A stretch of DNA of 64,000 nucleotides, taken from positions 62,001-126,000 of the forward strand of contig OZ287708.1 of the NCBI GenBank assembly GCA_965649825.1. Direction: 5' to 3'. Below are positions 47,201-59,466 of this stretch, piece by piece; the first letter of the stretch is position 1, and each line of letters opens with the position of its first letter. The notes beneath the pieces are model-generated. The model had not been told where the DNA came from. It made no database searches and saw only the letters and a list, made by a program, of their open reading frames with translations. The position numbers and the translations under genes are program-made. The DNA is from Penicillus capitatus. Lineage: Eukaryota; Chlorophyta.

Positions 47201-50029
47201 AGAAATCTCCAATCGAGTTTGTCAGCAATGGCTGCATTCGACTCTACATGCTTGGAGGTCAGTCAGCCTCATGTCGCTCGCCTCTAAGGATATGCCATCT
47301 GTTTTGAAGGGAGAGGACAGAGAAGACAAGACAACAAGAAGAGGCCGTGACTGCGTTTCGACGATCGTTGTTGACGGACGATTCTGGCAGAATGGAAGTC
47401 GTCTCATCAGCCATTCGAAGATGGCAACGTCTCCCAGTCTCCAGAGCCTTCCATCATTGGCTTGAATTGTCAAGATCTAAGGTGTGGTGTGCATGGAATG
47501 ATCATTTAGTATGTGAAGGACTTCTGCTCTCTAGATTTTTCTTCGTGCATCCACTGAGATGGCCTTGAAGCATCTCTATCGCAGTCTGGCCTCGCGCGCT
47601 TTGATGGCTCTTCGGAAGCATGTCGATAAGAAATGGAAAAAGAGACATGCCGTTTCCTTTCGTCAGCATCAGTTACTTTCCTCATCTCTTCAGAAATGGA
47701 GGCTAAAGAGAGAGGTGAAAAACTCGTTGGCATGTTGTACTGCCTCCAAGTTCAATTCTTTCTCCAGATGGCTCACGCCAAGAGAAAGAGATCGGACCTC
47801 GCTGTGATGGCTTACGCACGCGTTCTTCTGTTAAAATCATGGACGGAGTGGAATGCATTCAGCAAAGGGAGGAAGCAAGAGAAGGCATTCCTGGCCAGAG
47901 CACAAGAGCAGCTGAGAACACATCGGATCACGGACCTCTTTCGACGATGGAAGAGATGGGTCGTCGAGCTGAAGCACCGAAGAGATGAAGCATGTCGCCT
48001 TGGACAAAGAGTTCACGATCTGCTTCTGCGACATCTGCTCATGGGTCAGTGTCTGGCATAGACGCATCTTTCCTTCTTCAAGCATCTCTTCCGCGAGTGG
48101 AGGCATCTGACAATCAGAAACACGATTCTTCTAGAGGGATTTCAAGTGAGGATGCCTGGACCAATTCCTGCAGCCATCGTTTTTTCTGCAGATCGTACAC
48201 CATCTCAATATCCAGAGAGTGTTGCACCGAACCTTCTCAGGATGGTTGTCGGAGGCAATGGCTTCCAAAACACGAAGGGTGCGACATTGTCTGAAGAGAT
48301 CGAGTTGAAAGACCTTTCTTAATGATGCAGATCGCATTGCACGATCATTTGATGAAATGGATGCCACGAAGACAACGACCATTGTTCGAAACTTGGTTCC
48401 AGATGGCGAGAGATGCAAGGACAGAAAGAGAGATCGAAGCTTTCTGCGATCGCCGACGGCAAACAACGACCTTCACTGGATGGAATACAGTGCTCCGGGA
48501 GATTAAGGAGAGCAGAGCAGATTTTTTGTATGCTGCCACACTTCTGAAAAGGTCCCGCACGTGTTTCACTCTGCCTTCTCTAAAGCATTTCATCCCAGGG
48601 CCGTTCTTGGTTGGATCTACTATTTAAGAGATCGTCAAACTGGACGTACCTTCAGGACACGTGCACAAAGCCATCGAAATCATCATCTCTCGTGCATTTC
48701 CTTCAGCGAGTGGCAGTACTCCGCCCTGCGACGAAAAGAGCTTCGACGGGTGGAGTCTGTTGTCTCTCTCCGATGGAATCTCGCCCAAATGAGACGTGTC
48801 TTTGCTGTGTGGAGACTGGATTGTCAGTCACTAAAACTCGACAGAACGAAACGTATCGTACGTGCACTGGATAGCTGGGAACAGTACGTGGACGCTCGAA
48901 GATTCAAACGCATCCAGAACAACAGCGCTTCGCAAAAAGCATTGGTTTCTCTCATGAAGCGATGGTTTGGCAAATGGAGATCCGAAACTCAGGACAGAGT
49001 TCTGAAACAGACAATCTTCGTTCAGAAACAGGAGGCCATTCGCACTGCCATCGAATGGGGAGATCGACATCTGCGACAGCAACAGCGACAAACGACGATG
49101 CAAATCTTCGTCGCGTGGAGAGCATTTGTCAATCGGAGAGCGCAAAAGGCTGCAGCACTGGATAGAGCCTGGCAACACTACGCCTGTTCGATTACACAAT
49201 CGACCTTCGATCAATGGCAAACACTAAAGCGAGATACGGCGATGTGGAGACATGAGCAAGAACGAGCAGCCGAGCAGCATTTTCGTCACCGTCTCGCAAT
49301 CTCGAGTCTCTGCGCGTGGGCTGACTACACTCGAACCCAATTCAGAAAGAGAATCGCGCTTGAAAACGTTCTCGAAAAGACGTGGCACAGAAAGGCAACG
49401 AATTCAAAGAGAGAGATGGTTGCTGCTTGGAAGCTGAGGACCCGACTGTCGAGAAATAGGCGCATCCAGGCAGACCTCATGTTTCGCACGCATACCAATG
49501 CCATTCTCCAAGTGCATTCTTCCCTCCCTCCCTCCCTCTACACTTCCCAGTGATAATCTTGTGACAGGACATCCTTTGGACGTGGGCGAGCTATACAAGA
49601 GCTATGCAGAATGATGTGACGTCCACAACTTTGGACAGCATTGGGCGTATCCCAGCGAAGAGAATGTCGTCGCTCTCGGCGTTGCTTCATTGGACACATA
49701 CAGAGGATGCCTCCACATCTAGACGCCTTGACAGCAAAGCGGCAGCGACGGCACCGAGTGGAGATCTTTCTGCGAACGACGATTCGAGAGGGCAACGCGA
49801 TTTCGATTCCGTTGAGACCGCGACATCTGACTCCAGTCGATGGCGGTCAGTCGAGACGATACCTCGCTTCTCGACATCGATCGTTGGTTTTAGGATCTTC
49901 CGCAGACGAAGCTCGACGGCAACAGAGGAGGACAGCGATCGGCTTCCTTCTCGAAGAAGATCTTCGACTGGAGAGTTGTTCTCAAGAATCATGACCGATC
50001 TGCGACGCCTTCGCAAAAGAATACATTGA
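38209..50029 (+). CDS. Giant Sfi1-like centrin-binding repeat protein
   Basis: A run of plus-strand exons separated by short GT-AG introns spans 11.8 kb. The start at 38,209 (MSSSSSARSVRTNS) leads into a basic, Ser-rich region. From about 38,990 nearly every exon is made of short helical repeats around a Trp: HWRGHARKE, AFHGWRDK, SWREYTEY, HWKAYASQ, TFSHWKGY, SFSEWKVP. The exon 44,398-45,651 alone has about 19 in 417 residues. This is the pattern of Sfi1, whose long helix binds centrin at spindle pole bodies and centrioles. Yeast and human Sfi1 have about 20 repeats. Extrapolating, this protein could have over 100 in about 3,000 residues or more. The last exon (49,6xx-50,029) is Ser/Arg-rich without repeats. 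Exact exon borders were not all resolved, and two adjacent genes cannot be excluded. Confidence 0.82.
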
Positions 50030-50213
50030 CTGACACTTCTCCTGTCTCCATCGTCAGCCGAAGGCCCGTTCGACACATTTTTTCAATTTTCTTTCTCAGC
50101 ACACTTTTGTGTTTTTCACAACAACGTTCATAAAAAACTGCAGAACTTGCAGAATACTGTATGTAGATTTACAGGATCTGAATTCTTTGCATCGTACATT
50201 GCCTCGGATCTGT

Positions 50214-52806
50214 TCAGTAGTTGCTGCCATTCTTTCGATGGTGCACTGCTGAGACGTCGCCTTTGTTTAGCACCTCCCCGCCTTCGACCGTTGCGTAGAC
50301 GATCCAATGATCTCCAGCTTCCATGCGTTCCTTTACTGTACATTCCACATAGGATACGGCATTGTGAATGACCACACAGCCTGTCTCTTCGCACACCTGT
50401 CACATCAATCATTCAACACACGACTCTCACGATCCGTCAGGAGGCGACACCTCAGTGACGAGGCCATCAAATCGATTCTGACCAGGATTGAAGGGCTTGA
50501 GCATATGTTTCATGATATCCAGTTCTTTTCCTTCTGCAAGGATATTCACATTGAAACGATTGCCCTCGAGTAAGACGTTCTCGACGGCACGATCGCGTTT
50601 GACAGCGATGGTGAGTCCAGGTGGATTGAAACTTGCTTGCGATACCCAGCTGGCCAACATGCCACTCTCTGCATCGCCGTCTTTGCCACTGATGACACAC
50701 AGAGATCCAACGATGCGACCAACGGCTTGAGAAGCGTCTGAGGCGGTTCGAGAACGCGACACGCCGATGGATTGCTTTTCACGTTTCTTTAGATTCTTCT
50801 CGACTTCTTGAGCCAAATCTGTGCCGCTCTCTTCGCATACTTGGAGATCCTGTAGATATATAGAAAGGGTATATGTGGAGTGTATGGATGGATGTACTTT
50901 GGCGGTCGGCTTCATTTTGACACGGATGGCATCGAAAGCAAATTTGAATCCGGCATCTCTCAGACGTTGCTCCATCTCGTCCACAGCCTCACCACTCCAC
51001 CCAAAGCTTCCAAATACACCACAAGGCAACTGTCTCGCCTGTGTATTACCGACGATTAACCCCAGGACTGTCTGAACCTGCGTCGGCAGGTGACCCCCAA
51101 GTGTCGGGCTCCCTTCACAAAGAGCCGTGTCAACCACGAGGGTGTTAGTGTAAAAAGCATACCGATGATGAATCCATCAATTTCGCCGAGCGCCTTTTCG
51201 ACGTCCGACAGTTCGGATGTCTCCAAATTGAATGTTTGGACTCCTAGTCCACTCTTCTGCATACCGTGGCTGATGGCCTACATCTCTGTATGTTGACGGT
51301 CCATGCTTCTGAACTCTGTCTCACCTGAGCAAGAGCAGCAGTGTTGCCATAGGCACTTGCATAGAACACAGCAATGGTGCCTTTTGTACTGCTCTGCTTC
51401 TTGATCCACTCGGCATAGTTCTCAACGAGTTCGTGTAGTGAATTTCGCACAACGGGGCCGTGCATTGGACAGATACCCGCTATTTCCCGTATCGCTTCTT
51501 CTTTCTCTTCCGTCTCCGATGCAGCAGGGGTCACCCACGACACCAGTCGACCAAACCAGTCCTGGATCGCTGGCAGCATTGAAGCAGATGCCGTTGAGAA
51601 GTTCAGTTGTTCCAGAGCTTTGGCGACCTGTAGAGCTGATGGCGCCAGCATGGTTTCAAAGAAATACTGCCAATCTGTCCCATACGTCTGCCATCCTCCG
51701 ACATCGAAAGCTGTATCCTGAACACATTGCCCCAGATCAAACCTCGTAAAACTCCGAAAGTGACGAAACAGATACCTTCACTTCTGTCAGTTCAGATGCC
51801 ACATGAGCAGAGAAGAGTTCAGACGAGAACAGAATCTTGCGTTGGGGAATGTAGATGGCAAGCATGTCTGGCCATCGAGGTGTGGCAGTCCGAATAAACT
51901 CAAAGTCCATATTCTCAGCAATCTTGATGGAACCACCAATTGGCGCCGCCATCAGTGTGCACTTGTTATAGATATCCGATTCTGTTCCCTCGTTATCTAA
52001 TAGCCAAAACAGAAGACAGTTGTGGGCGTGTGCCGTTCCAGTCATGCAAAAGGAGTTTGTTACCAAATGCGTTGCGCAAGAAACGGATTGCAGCAGCACT
52101 GGCAATGATATCAACTGGATTTGATCCATCTGCGTCGATCAAATGGATCAAAGATCTCAAAACGGGCAATGCATCGGGTTGAAGATGCGTAAGAACGATT
52201 TTGCCAATCCTCTTCGCCGCAATCGTTTTCTGCAGCGTCAAAACTTCACACATGAAGAAAGCACTCAGAAATGAACGCCGTTGTGATATCAGATGTACGA
52301 AAAGGAGATGAAAATGGCTCCGATGGTACATCGATGAGGACAGTCGCCTCTCGAGTGGCTCCCTTCACGAGATAAGCATTCTCAGTCGTGCCGCGTTTTC
52401 TCCCATACTCCACTTCGAATTTGAGACGCTCGAGACAGCTGCTGCGAATCGCCACCAGCTCAGAAGACACTTCGAATACTGATGCATTCCCCATCTGCTG
52501 TACCGCTCCTTTCTCCTGCACCACCCGAGTGCCCTCATGACTCGCCGGCAGTGCCGACGGCGGCTCACTTGTGTCGTTATCGACGACGTAGCTTCGCAGA
52601 CAGGATGGGACAAAATCGATCGCACACGCGAAAACTGTGGCTGAAAAGGAAGGGCGGCACCGTGCCGTGCAGGTGGCGTGTTTCGCGTTCCCGTGCGTTC
52701 GAACATTCCCGTCTTCGCCGTTCTCATTCGTTCTGCCGAAATCTGAGGTGTGATCGACGTTGTCGTCATCGTCTTGGACCAAACCGGAACGGTACGGCAG
52801 ATACAC
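50214..52806 (-). CDS. Class-C flavodiiron protein (Flv1/FLVA-like)
   Basis: Exons 52299-52806, 52064-52243, 51782-51996, 51325-51717, 51163-51277, 50898-51112, 50451-50849 and 50214-50396 join in frame. Domains in order: metallo-beta-lactamase-like (LKFEVEYGRKRGTTENAYLV, IVLTHLQPDAL, PRWPDMLAIY), flavodoxin (FYASAYGNTAALAQ, GSPTLGGHLPTQVQTVLGL) and flavin-reductase-like (GSLCVISG, SWVSQASFNPPGLTIAVKRD, SAVHHRK). This three-domain class C occurs in cyanobacteria and photosynthetic eukaryotes, where it reduces O2 to water downstream of photosystem I. The usual iron-binding HxExDH is replaced by HLQPDA, as expected for Flv1-type subunits. The 5' end is not settled: no ATG with a plastid leader is evident. 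The open frame upstream is Asp/Asn-rich, and another exon likely lies beyond 52,806. Confidence 0.88.
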
Positions 52807-53004
52807 GTCTGCCTTCGCTGTCGCCTCATCGGAAACAGCAGTGCAGAAATGTTTTAACCAGTCGATGCGGAATTCGGGGGTCTTTTGGGATAGGGTCAGT
52901 TTCTGTCAGGGTCTTTCGCCATCGCCATCATCCAAACGTCTCTTCCTCAAACTCTGTTCCCGGCGGAGACGCTTTGGAAACGTGTTCTCTGTTCGAGACA
53001 TGAT

Positions 53005-53980
53005 ATGGCGCGTGCTCCTATGCCACCGTCTCGTGCAGAAGGGAGCGCCAGAGGGCAACGGGCAGTGCACCACAAACAACAACGCATCAAGAGACAACTT
53101 GATCGCGCTCTCTATCGCGTCCCCCTCTCCTTCAAACGCCGGCACGTTTTTGAGTCTCTCTTCGTGAGAAGCGTCAGTGGCGATGCGGAGAGTCCATTGG
53201 AAGACTGGACGAGCGAGAGACCACGACTCGATCCCTTTGTCAACAACCCGACGTCAAAGAATGAAAAGCCGATGCTCAGAGTGTGTTTTGCCGTGTCTTT
53301 TCGCTGTCACAGTCGACAGCTGCTCTGCATGGGAGGCAGTCAGTTTCCTTTTGGATGGTCCTTTGTCTCCATCGCTAAGCTCCCGATGACATGGAATCCC
53401 AAAGACAGATGGACTGCAGAGGTGGACCCCTCACCGCATACACCTCCATTGCATCACGCCCGTCTGTTTTCAGGTTTATCTGCCGCTGGGAATGCGACTG
53501 GAGTACAAATATGTCATACTCGAGGAACAGGTGTGCTGACTGCTTGATGTGGGTACCACGGTCGATGGAGTGTAGGTGTGGACCAATCAGCAAAACGAAG
53601 ACTCAGAAGGCGTGGTCGAAGTGACCTACCGTTCAGGAAAGTCTCCTGGACAACCCCCCGACGTACACAAGATCCGAAAACAGATGGCGATTGTCGATTG
53701 GCAGCCTGGGCCAAATCGAGTGATCCAGATTCCGGATCAGGATGAAATTGATCGCTTGGTTCCGGACAAAGTCCTCCAGCGGACACCTGCACGGCCTCGA
53801 TCGTATTTCTCCTTTCGCAAACTGGACAGCTATCGGAAAAAGGCTTCTGTGGATGGAACGCGAGAAGAGCTCTCGTTAGATGCCAAGGGCGAACCCGTTT
53901 TGCACCGTTATGACATTTGGCCGAATCGAGGGACATCCTTGAGCTTTGAAGATGCTCGGCGATTCTTCTTGGGGGAATAA
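53005..53980 (+). CDS. CBM20 (starch-binding) domain protein
   Basis: Three exons (53005-53421, 53474-53530, 53576-53980) join in phase 0 to 292 residues. A basic N-terminal region of about 90 residues precedes a carbohydrate-binding module family 20 domain: LRVCFAVSFRCHSRQLLCMG, FGWSFVSIAKLPMTW, DRWTAEV, then VYLPLGMRLEYKYVILEEQ after the first intron. This beta-sandwich binds starch or glycogen. The remaining 150 residues carry no catalytic domain I recognise (YFSFRKLDSYRKK, LHRYDIWPNRG), so the protein may anchor or scaffold partners on polysaccharide. The reading starts close to the 5' end of the divergent flavodiiron gene. Location, plastid or cytosol, cannot be told. Confidence 0.83.
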
Positions 53981-54263
53981 AATCTCAAACGGTTAAGCAA
54001 AGAACCGTGTGTCCACTTCTTTGTTTTCACATGTTGACCTTGAAGTTGTGCCTCAGGACGAAATGTGTCGTTGTTGTTGTCGTCGTTGTTTTATCGAACA
54101 GGATAACGAACTTCTGGCAACGCACATGAATCTCCTTGACGCTGTTCTATTCTGATGATGTATTTGAGTACCGAGTGCCTTTGACGCTATCCATGCCGAT
54201 GAAACACCTTCTGTGACGCATAGCAAATGAACTTGGTGCCGACAATGAAATCGACGTCGCCTC

Positions 54264-56360
54264 GTGTGCGCGCTAGCTACGTCAATGCCCATCAAGGAGT
54301 TCATCAAACGCATGATTGTCATTGCGGCCGCCTCTGCCCATGGCGACGACACTGGATGCCAATGCAGGTGTGTTCTGTCACCGCGTTCGAGGTACATTCA
54401 CCTGAGGCGACGTTTCTGGACAGACAGCGGAGTCTCTCTTCTGCTGAGAAAACGCCTGCGTGATGGGGTCGTCTCTTCAGACGAAGAGCTGGAAGAGATC
54501 GAAAGCGAAGGGATGGATTCGGAATCGAATCCCATCTCCGACAGCATCATGACATCGACAGCATTCTCGAGTCTGGGTCTATCGGACGTGTTGACAGCGG
54601 TATGGATCGTTCTGCATCTCTGCTTCTGTCTGACGCCGTGAGCAGGCCATCGAGGAGATGGGACTGCAGTACATGACAAAGATCCAAGCACAGAGCATAC
54701 CGGAGGCGCTGAAGGGACAGGATGTACTCGGAGCAGCGAGAACAGGTGACCATTGCGTGGCGTTGTCGTCGGATGTGATGAGAGATGGATTGGCTGTTGA
54801 GGTTCTGGCAAGACATTGGCCTTCTTGATTCCGGCAGTGGAGGCGCTCTATCAGACAAAGTTCTCAAGTCTCAACGGCACGGGCGTCACAGTCATCTCTC
54901 CCACAAGAGAACTGGCTGTTCAGATCCATACCGTCGCTCAGGAACTCATGAAAGATCTTTCGCAAACCAGCGGTAACAAACGCCCCTGTAAGAATTGAGG
55001 GAACAGAATCCATATCGTTGGATGAAGGGCTGGTGATGGGTGGCTCCAATCGAAGGAACGAAGTGATGAAGTTGAGCAAAGGTGTCAATCTACTGGTGGC
55101 GACGCCCGGAAGACTACTGGATCATCTGCAGCACACCAAAGTGATCGACCTTTTCGAAATGAACGACAGATGTCACATCAGCGTCAGGAATTTCTGTGGA
55201 GGAATCTGTTCTGTTTGGTGATCGATGAGGCCGATCGGATTCTGGACGTGGGTTTCGAGGAAGAACTCAAGAGCATTGTCAAGATTCTGCCCAAAACACG
55301 ACAGACCATGCTCTTCTCGGCCACTCAGACGACAACAGTCACTACTCTCTCCTCCACTCCATCTTCCGACAAGCACAGCCCTTCAGGTTCGCGATTTGGC
55401 CAAGGTCTGTTTCCAGAAGGCGCCCATCTATGTGGGTGTCGATGACGAACGTCATGTCTCGACGCGTGAGACCCTCGAACAGGCGTACTGTATGGTGCCG
55501 CCTGAACTGCGACTCCGTCTGCTCATCACCTTCCTGAAGAAAAACAAATCGAAGAAAGTCTGTGCATTGTACGAAGGGCAAATCGTGAGTGCGTCGATCG
55601 ATGTGTCCTCGTAGATCATTGTGTTCTTTTCTTCGTGCAAATCCACACAGTTCCACAGCGATCTGTTCAATTTCATCGACTTGCCAGTGCTGTGTTTGCA
55701 CGGCAAGATGAAACAGAGTGCCCGTTCCAAGACATTTACAGAATTCTCCAAGGCCTCCAAGGGGACACTGTTCAGTACAGATGTCGCTGCCAGAGGACTG
55801 GACATTCCATCGGTCGACTGGATCGTGCAGTACGATCCGCCACTCGATCCCAAAGAGTATATTCATCGCGTGGGTCGCACAGCACGTGGTGTGGCGATGC
55901 GTGGCAAGGCATTGCTTTTCCTGATGCCACAGGAACGTCCCTTCCTAAATTACTTAAGGGAGGCACGTGTGCCTATACACGAATATGTGTTTCCTCAAAA
56001 CAAACTTGCCAATGTTCAATCGCAGTTGGAGAATCTCATCGAAAGCAACTACTATCTGCATACATCTGCGAGAGACGCTTATAAAGGATACGTTCTGGCA
56101 TACAACGCCCATATACTCAAAGATGCGTTCAATGCCCACACGCTCGATCTGATGAAGGTTTGTTCAGCGTCAGAATGATCGATAGATAGATAGTACATTG
56201 TCGTGATGTGATGTGACAGGTGTGTCAGTCATTCGGATTTACTGCTCCGCCCAAAGTGGACTTGAGATTGGAGAGCAAAGCAGCTCGAGTGCGCAAAGCT
56301 AAAGAAGAGGGAAAGCAGATAAAATTCAAACGCATCAAAGCGCAACAGGGTTCTGGCTAG
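54264..56360 (+). CDS. HAS1: DEAD-box RNA helicase, Has1/DDX18 type
   Basis: Exons from at least ~54,480: to 54599, 54646-54745, 54802-54972, 55028-55140, 55188-55337, 55387-55557, 55615-56157 and 56220-56360, all joined in frame. Motifs: [40 protein letters not shown] (DEAD), [28 protein letters not shown] and [11 protein letters not shown]. The C terminus, [13 protein letters not shown] followed by a Lys-rich tail, is typical of Has1/DDX18, a nucleolar helicase needed for 60S (and early 40S) ribosome maturation. The acidic segment ahead of the Q-motif ([13 protein letters not shown]) fits the family. The first exon and start codon are not resolved between 54,190 and 54,480. Its stop is 29 bp from that of the next, convergent gene. 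Confidence 0.9.
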
Positions 56361-56389
56361 ATGGATTTCGGAAGAGCGTTCGCGTCATG

Positions 56390-58114
56390 TCACTGCAAGG
56401 AACTTGTCACATCCGTCGCTTCCGTTTCTGATGTAAACCCATCGTTGATGGCAACGAACCCGTCCGTTAGCTCCTCACCCATGAACAAAATTTCGAACAC
56501 TTGATTGACAAATTCTGCATTTGAACGGGACGGAATTTCGAGATCTGGAGCAAAGGTCACTCCAGCAAGCTGCGGTTGAAAACAGACACCCTGCTGGACA
56601 GAAGGCAGATGAAAATCTAGACGATAGATGGCACGACTCCTCTGCGATGCACCGATCTGCACGAGCAGTCAAAGAGGACAGTAGGTCGGTGGGCATACAG
56701 TGAGTGCGTGTGTCCAACCTGTCTCTGGATCGATACGATCAGCTCGCGTATGATGAACGAGATGCTTTCCAGCAGGTCTTCCCACTCGATGTCTTTGGAA
56801 GCGAGGACTTTGACCAACTCCGAGTGCGAGAGTACCTTCACGGACACACTGTCCGATGGGTCGTCGTTCGGAATGGCGTTACTGTCTGCGTCGGATCTTC
56901 GAACGGCAGTTGGACGTTTTCATCTGCCAGGAATGCGGCATCCAATGAGAAAGGCGAGGAGGCAACGGTGGCGTAAGCTTCTCTGTAGAGATAGGCATCC
57001 ATGGGATCAAATGCATAGACGAGTAGAAACATGCTCATCATGACTTTGCATCCCTCGTATAGGAACGGACTGGGGTTCAGTTTCTGAACCACCCAGTTGC
57101 CGTCGTTTGCCTCCAAGTACTTAACAATTGTCTTGATTTTGCTAGTCACACACCAATCCAGCGTTCCAGCATCGCCGCCCACCAACATCCACCATGGATC
57201 CACCGTCTGCTCATATACATCCAAAAAGAGCTTGATCTCCGTCTTGAGGTCAAAAGAGTGGGGCAACCAATCCGGTAAGAGTTCTGTGGGATTGGTGATG
57301 GAGTCGAGAATGACGGAAGCAGAGGAGTAATCATCCGGAACGTGATGTCCACTACGGACCACATGTAACAGTCTCCTGGGACTGATGAGGGCGATTTCGT
57401 GAGGAAACTGATTGACAAGGCGCCGTCCGAGGTTGTTGAAACTGGCAACCGGACAGGCAGCGAACAGTATGTCACTGGATTCGAACTCCTGAACGAGTTG
57501 AAAGCCGGAATGGGTCAAATGCTTGCACACAGAGTGATGGTCCGAAAAGACCTGAGTTCACAGAGACCATGGAAGAGGAGCGCGGGCAAAGGGACTGCTG
57601 TGCTTTTTGACAGGTCGGAGTGAATTCTGTCATGGCGGCCAGGGGACGAGCATCCGCTCTTTCGGTGATCGGCTTGGCCACTTCGTACTTCCCAGCCGAA
57701 GTCGGCGAAGAGCATTCGTTCACCTGCTGCAGACCAGATAGCTCTCCTGAATGGGCCCATCTAAAGCGACATCTCGAAATGCTGTACACAGGTGAATGGA
57801 GAGACCTTCCTGGCATATCACCGATCAAAGCCAGAAGCCGCGCTACGCGACTTCTGCTGCGTTTCTTCGGCAGAAGATCGCGTTTGAGCATCTGATCTGG
57901 TTCAAGTGGCGATATGAGGCAGACAATGGACGCTCCATGTTTGAAGACATCGTGGTTTAGAGTCTCATAGATCACAGGTGGCAATGCCCTGACTACAGAA
58001 CATGTATCGCCATCCCGTTTACGGGGTGCTTGTGGAGTGACCTATGACATTTGGCGAATCTGCATGAGGGATCATTAGGATCTCAGACGATTCAACATGC
58101 CATTCGATCTCCAT
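56390..58114 (-). CDS. TTLL12-like tubulin-tyrosine-ligase-family protein
   Basis: Read from 58,114 (MEIEWHVESSE), the first exon holds IPHADSPNV, then a 49-bp intron and CLISPLEPDQMLKRDLLP. These resemble the SET-like N-terminal part of TTLL12. The TTL domain follows: SVCKHLTHSGFQLVQEF, LLPDWLPHSFDLKTE, NWVVQKLNPSPFLYEGCK and DPMDAYLYREAYATVAS. The C-terminal part (RAIYRLDFHLPS, PQLAGVTFAPDLEIPSRSN) matches the family ending. TTL enzymes ligate Tyr or Glu to tubulin, but TTLL12 lacks convincing ligase activity. Here too the region that should carry the ATP-binding Lys-Pro reads PWWMLVGGD, so it is probably a pseudo-enzyme. Middle exon borders (57,530-57,800) were not all fixed. Confidence 0.72.
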
Positions 58115-58190
58115 CGGCTGCGCACATCCATCATCGATTCCCACTGTGCACGAAAGACACCAATGCCAGTAGGACTCAAACAGCTCTCCC

Positions 58191-59465
58191 ATGCCTAAAT
58201 CGAACAGCAGATCGATCCTGTTCCCAGGCAACGGGGTGTCAGTCGACTTGTCTCTGCAGGAAGGCGAAAAGCTCGTAGAAGACAATCTCGCAGTTCTGTG
58301 TTTGCATGAATCTCATTGTAGAGTGCTGAGCGAGTGGAGAGATGCGCGTGTGGCAGGACCCAAATGTCATCAAATGCAGAAAGCTGACGAGAGCTCACAA
58401 GTCGTGGATACCCTCTTTCATCGTCCGCTATCTATGGACCATATCGACACTGAGTATGTCGTTCTAACGCAATATGACTGCACTTTGAACGCTCCTTCAC
58501 AGCCGACCTCTCCCTTCGTGAGTTTCTGCGTCAAAGTCGTCGAGAGAATGGCTGGGATACGGAGGAGGTCCAGGAATTCTTTACAGCGATAGCCAAGCAT
58601 GTTAGACAGAGAGATGACGCGAAATGATGAGGAGCATTGACGGAAACATTATCGTTAACGTGTGGCGAGTGGATCTGTGTGGCACGGATCGAGGCCTTAA
58701 GAGCATGGAGGCTACGAAACGACCGTCGACGATTCCGAAGGCCGTGCGACGCAGTCGAGTGCCCGAGACTGACGAACATGCGCCGTCCAACGACGAGAGG
58801 CACGAGAGAAGACCAACAGCAATCGTTGTTCTTTGAATCCCCACATGACATCCGTTGTAGGCGGAGTCCGTCGACATCTGCCGACGAAGACGACGGCGTC
58901 ATCGAATTTCGAAACACGAGGAGAGAAGGTAAGGGATGTCACGTGGCGTCTGCCTCTCTTGCCGATGCCATTCTCGACGAGGTGTCATCAATCCTGATTC
59001 CTCTATGGATACTCGGACGCCGCTCGAGGCAGAAGCCAGAGAGAAACAGCGCGCCCTGCAGGAGAGCAACAAGACGGTATAGACTCTAAACGTCACACAA
59101 ATGGCGGATCTCACTCTTTGGCGAACGCACGCGTCAGGTTACGTTCGGTCCGATGCCCGGCGACAATCTCCAACCGAACGGCGAGGGTTCTCGAGATTCG
59201 AACGATCTCCTCGTGCCGAATATCTTCACAAAGTAGCTTTCCTTTTTCGGCTGGAACTTCTCTAACGGCAGCATCTCGACGCGAGTCTGCCTGAGGCATC
59301 TTCGTCTTCGGCACCCGAGACCGTCGTCGTCAAAACGATTCGTCTGATTGTGCGCCGAGCTTACCGAAACAGAGCATCTGGACAGTTGTATGCCTATGCC
59401 GAAGGACGACGCCTCATTGTCATCCGCAACGACATTCCATTGCCAGTGCTCAAGTACATGGCCTG
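58191..59465 (+). CDS. Unknown charged protein, multi-exon
   Basis: A plus-strand start (MPKSNSRSILFPGNGVS) lies 76 bp from the start of the divergent TTLL12-like gene. The first exon contains ECRVL-like and EWRDARVAG segments. A piece around 58,505-58,627 reads SLREFLRQSRRENGWDTEEV and ends in a stop. Further exons seem to follow: an acidic, Ser-rich one (58,860-58,930), one with TPLEAEAREKQRALQE (59,005-59,070), and one with VVKTIRLIVRRAYRNRASG ending LPVLKYMA at 59,465. These may form one or two genes; I could not close the joins. No family is recognised. The charge pattern suggests a coiled-coil or scaffold protein. Confidence 0.4.
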
Positions 59466-59466
59466 A

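Noticed and set aside
58195-58398. Further minus-strand exon of the TTLL12-like gene
   Set aside because: The plus-strand reading of the same stretch is longer and the TTLL12-like start at 58,114 gives a sensible N terminus.
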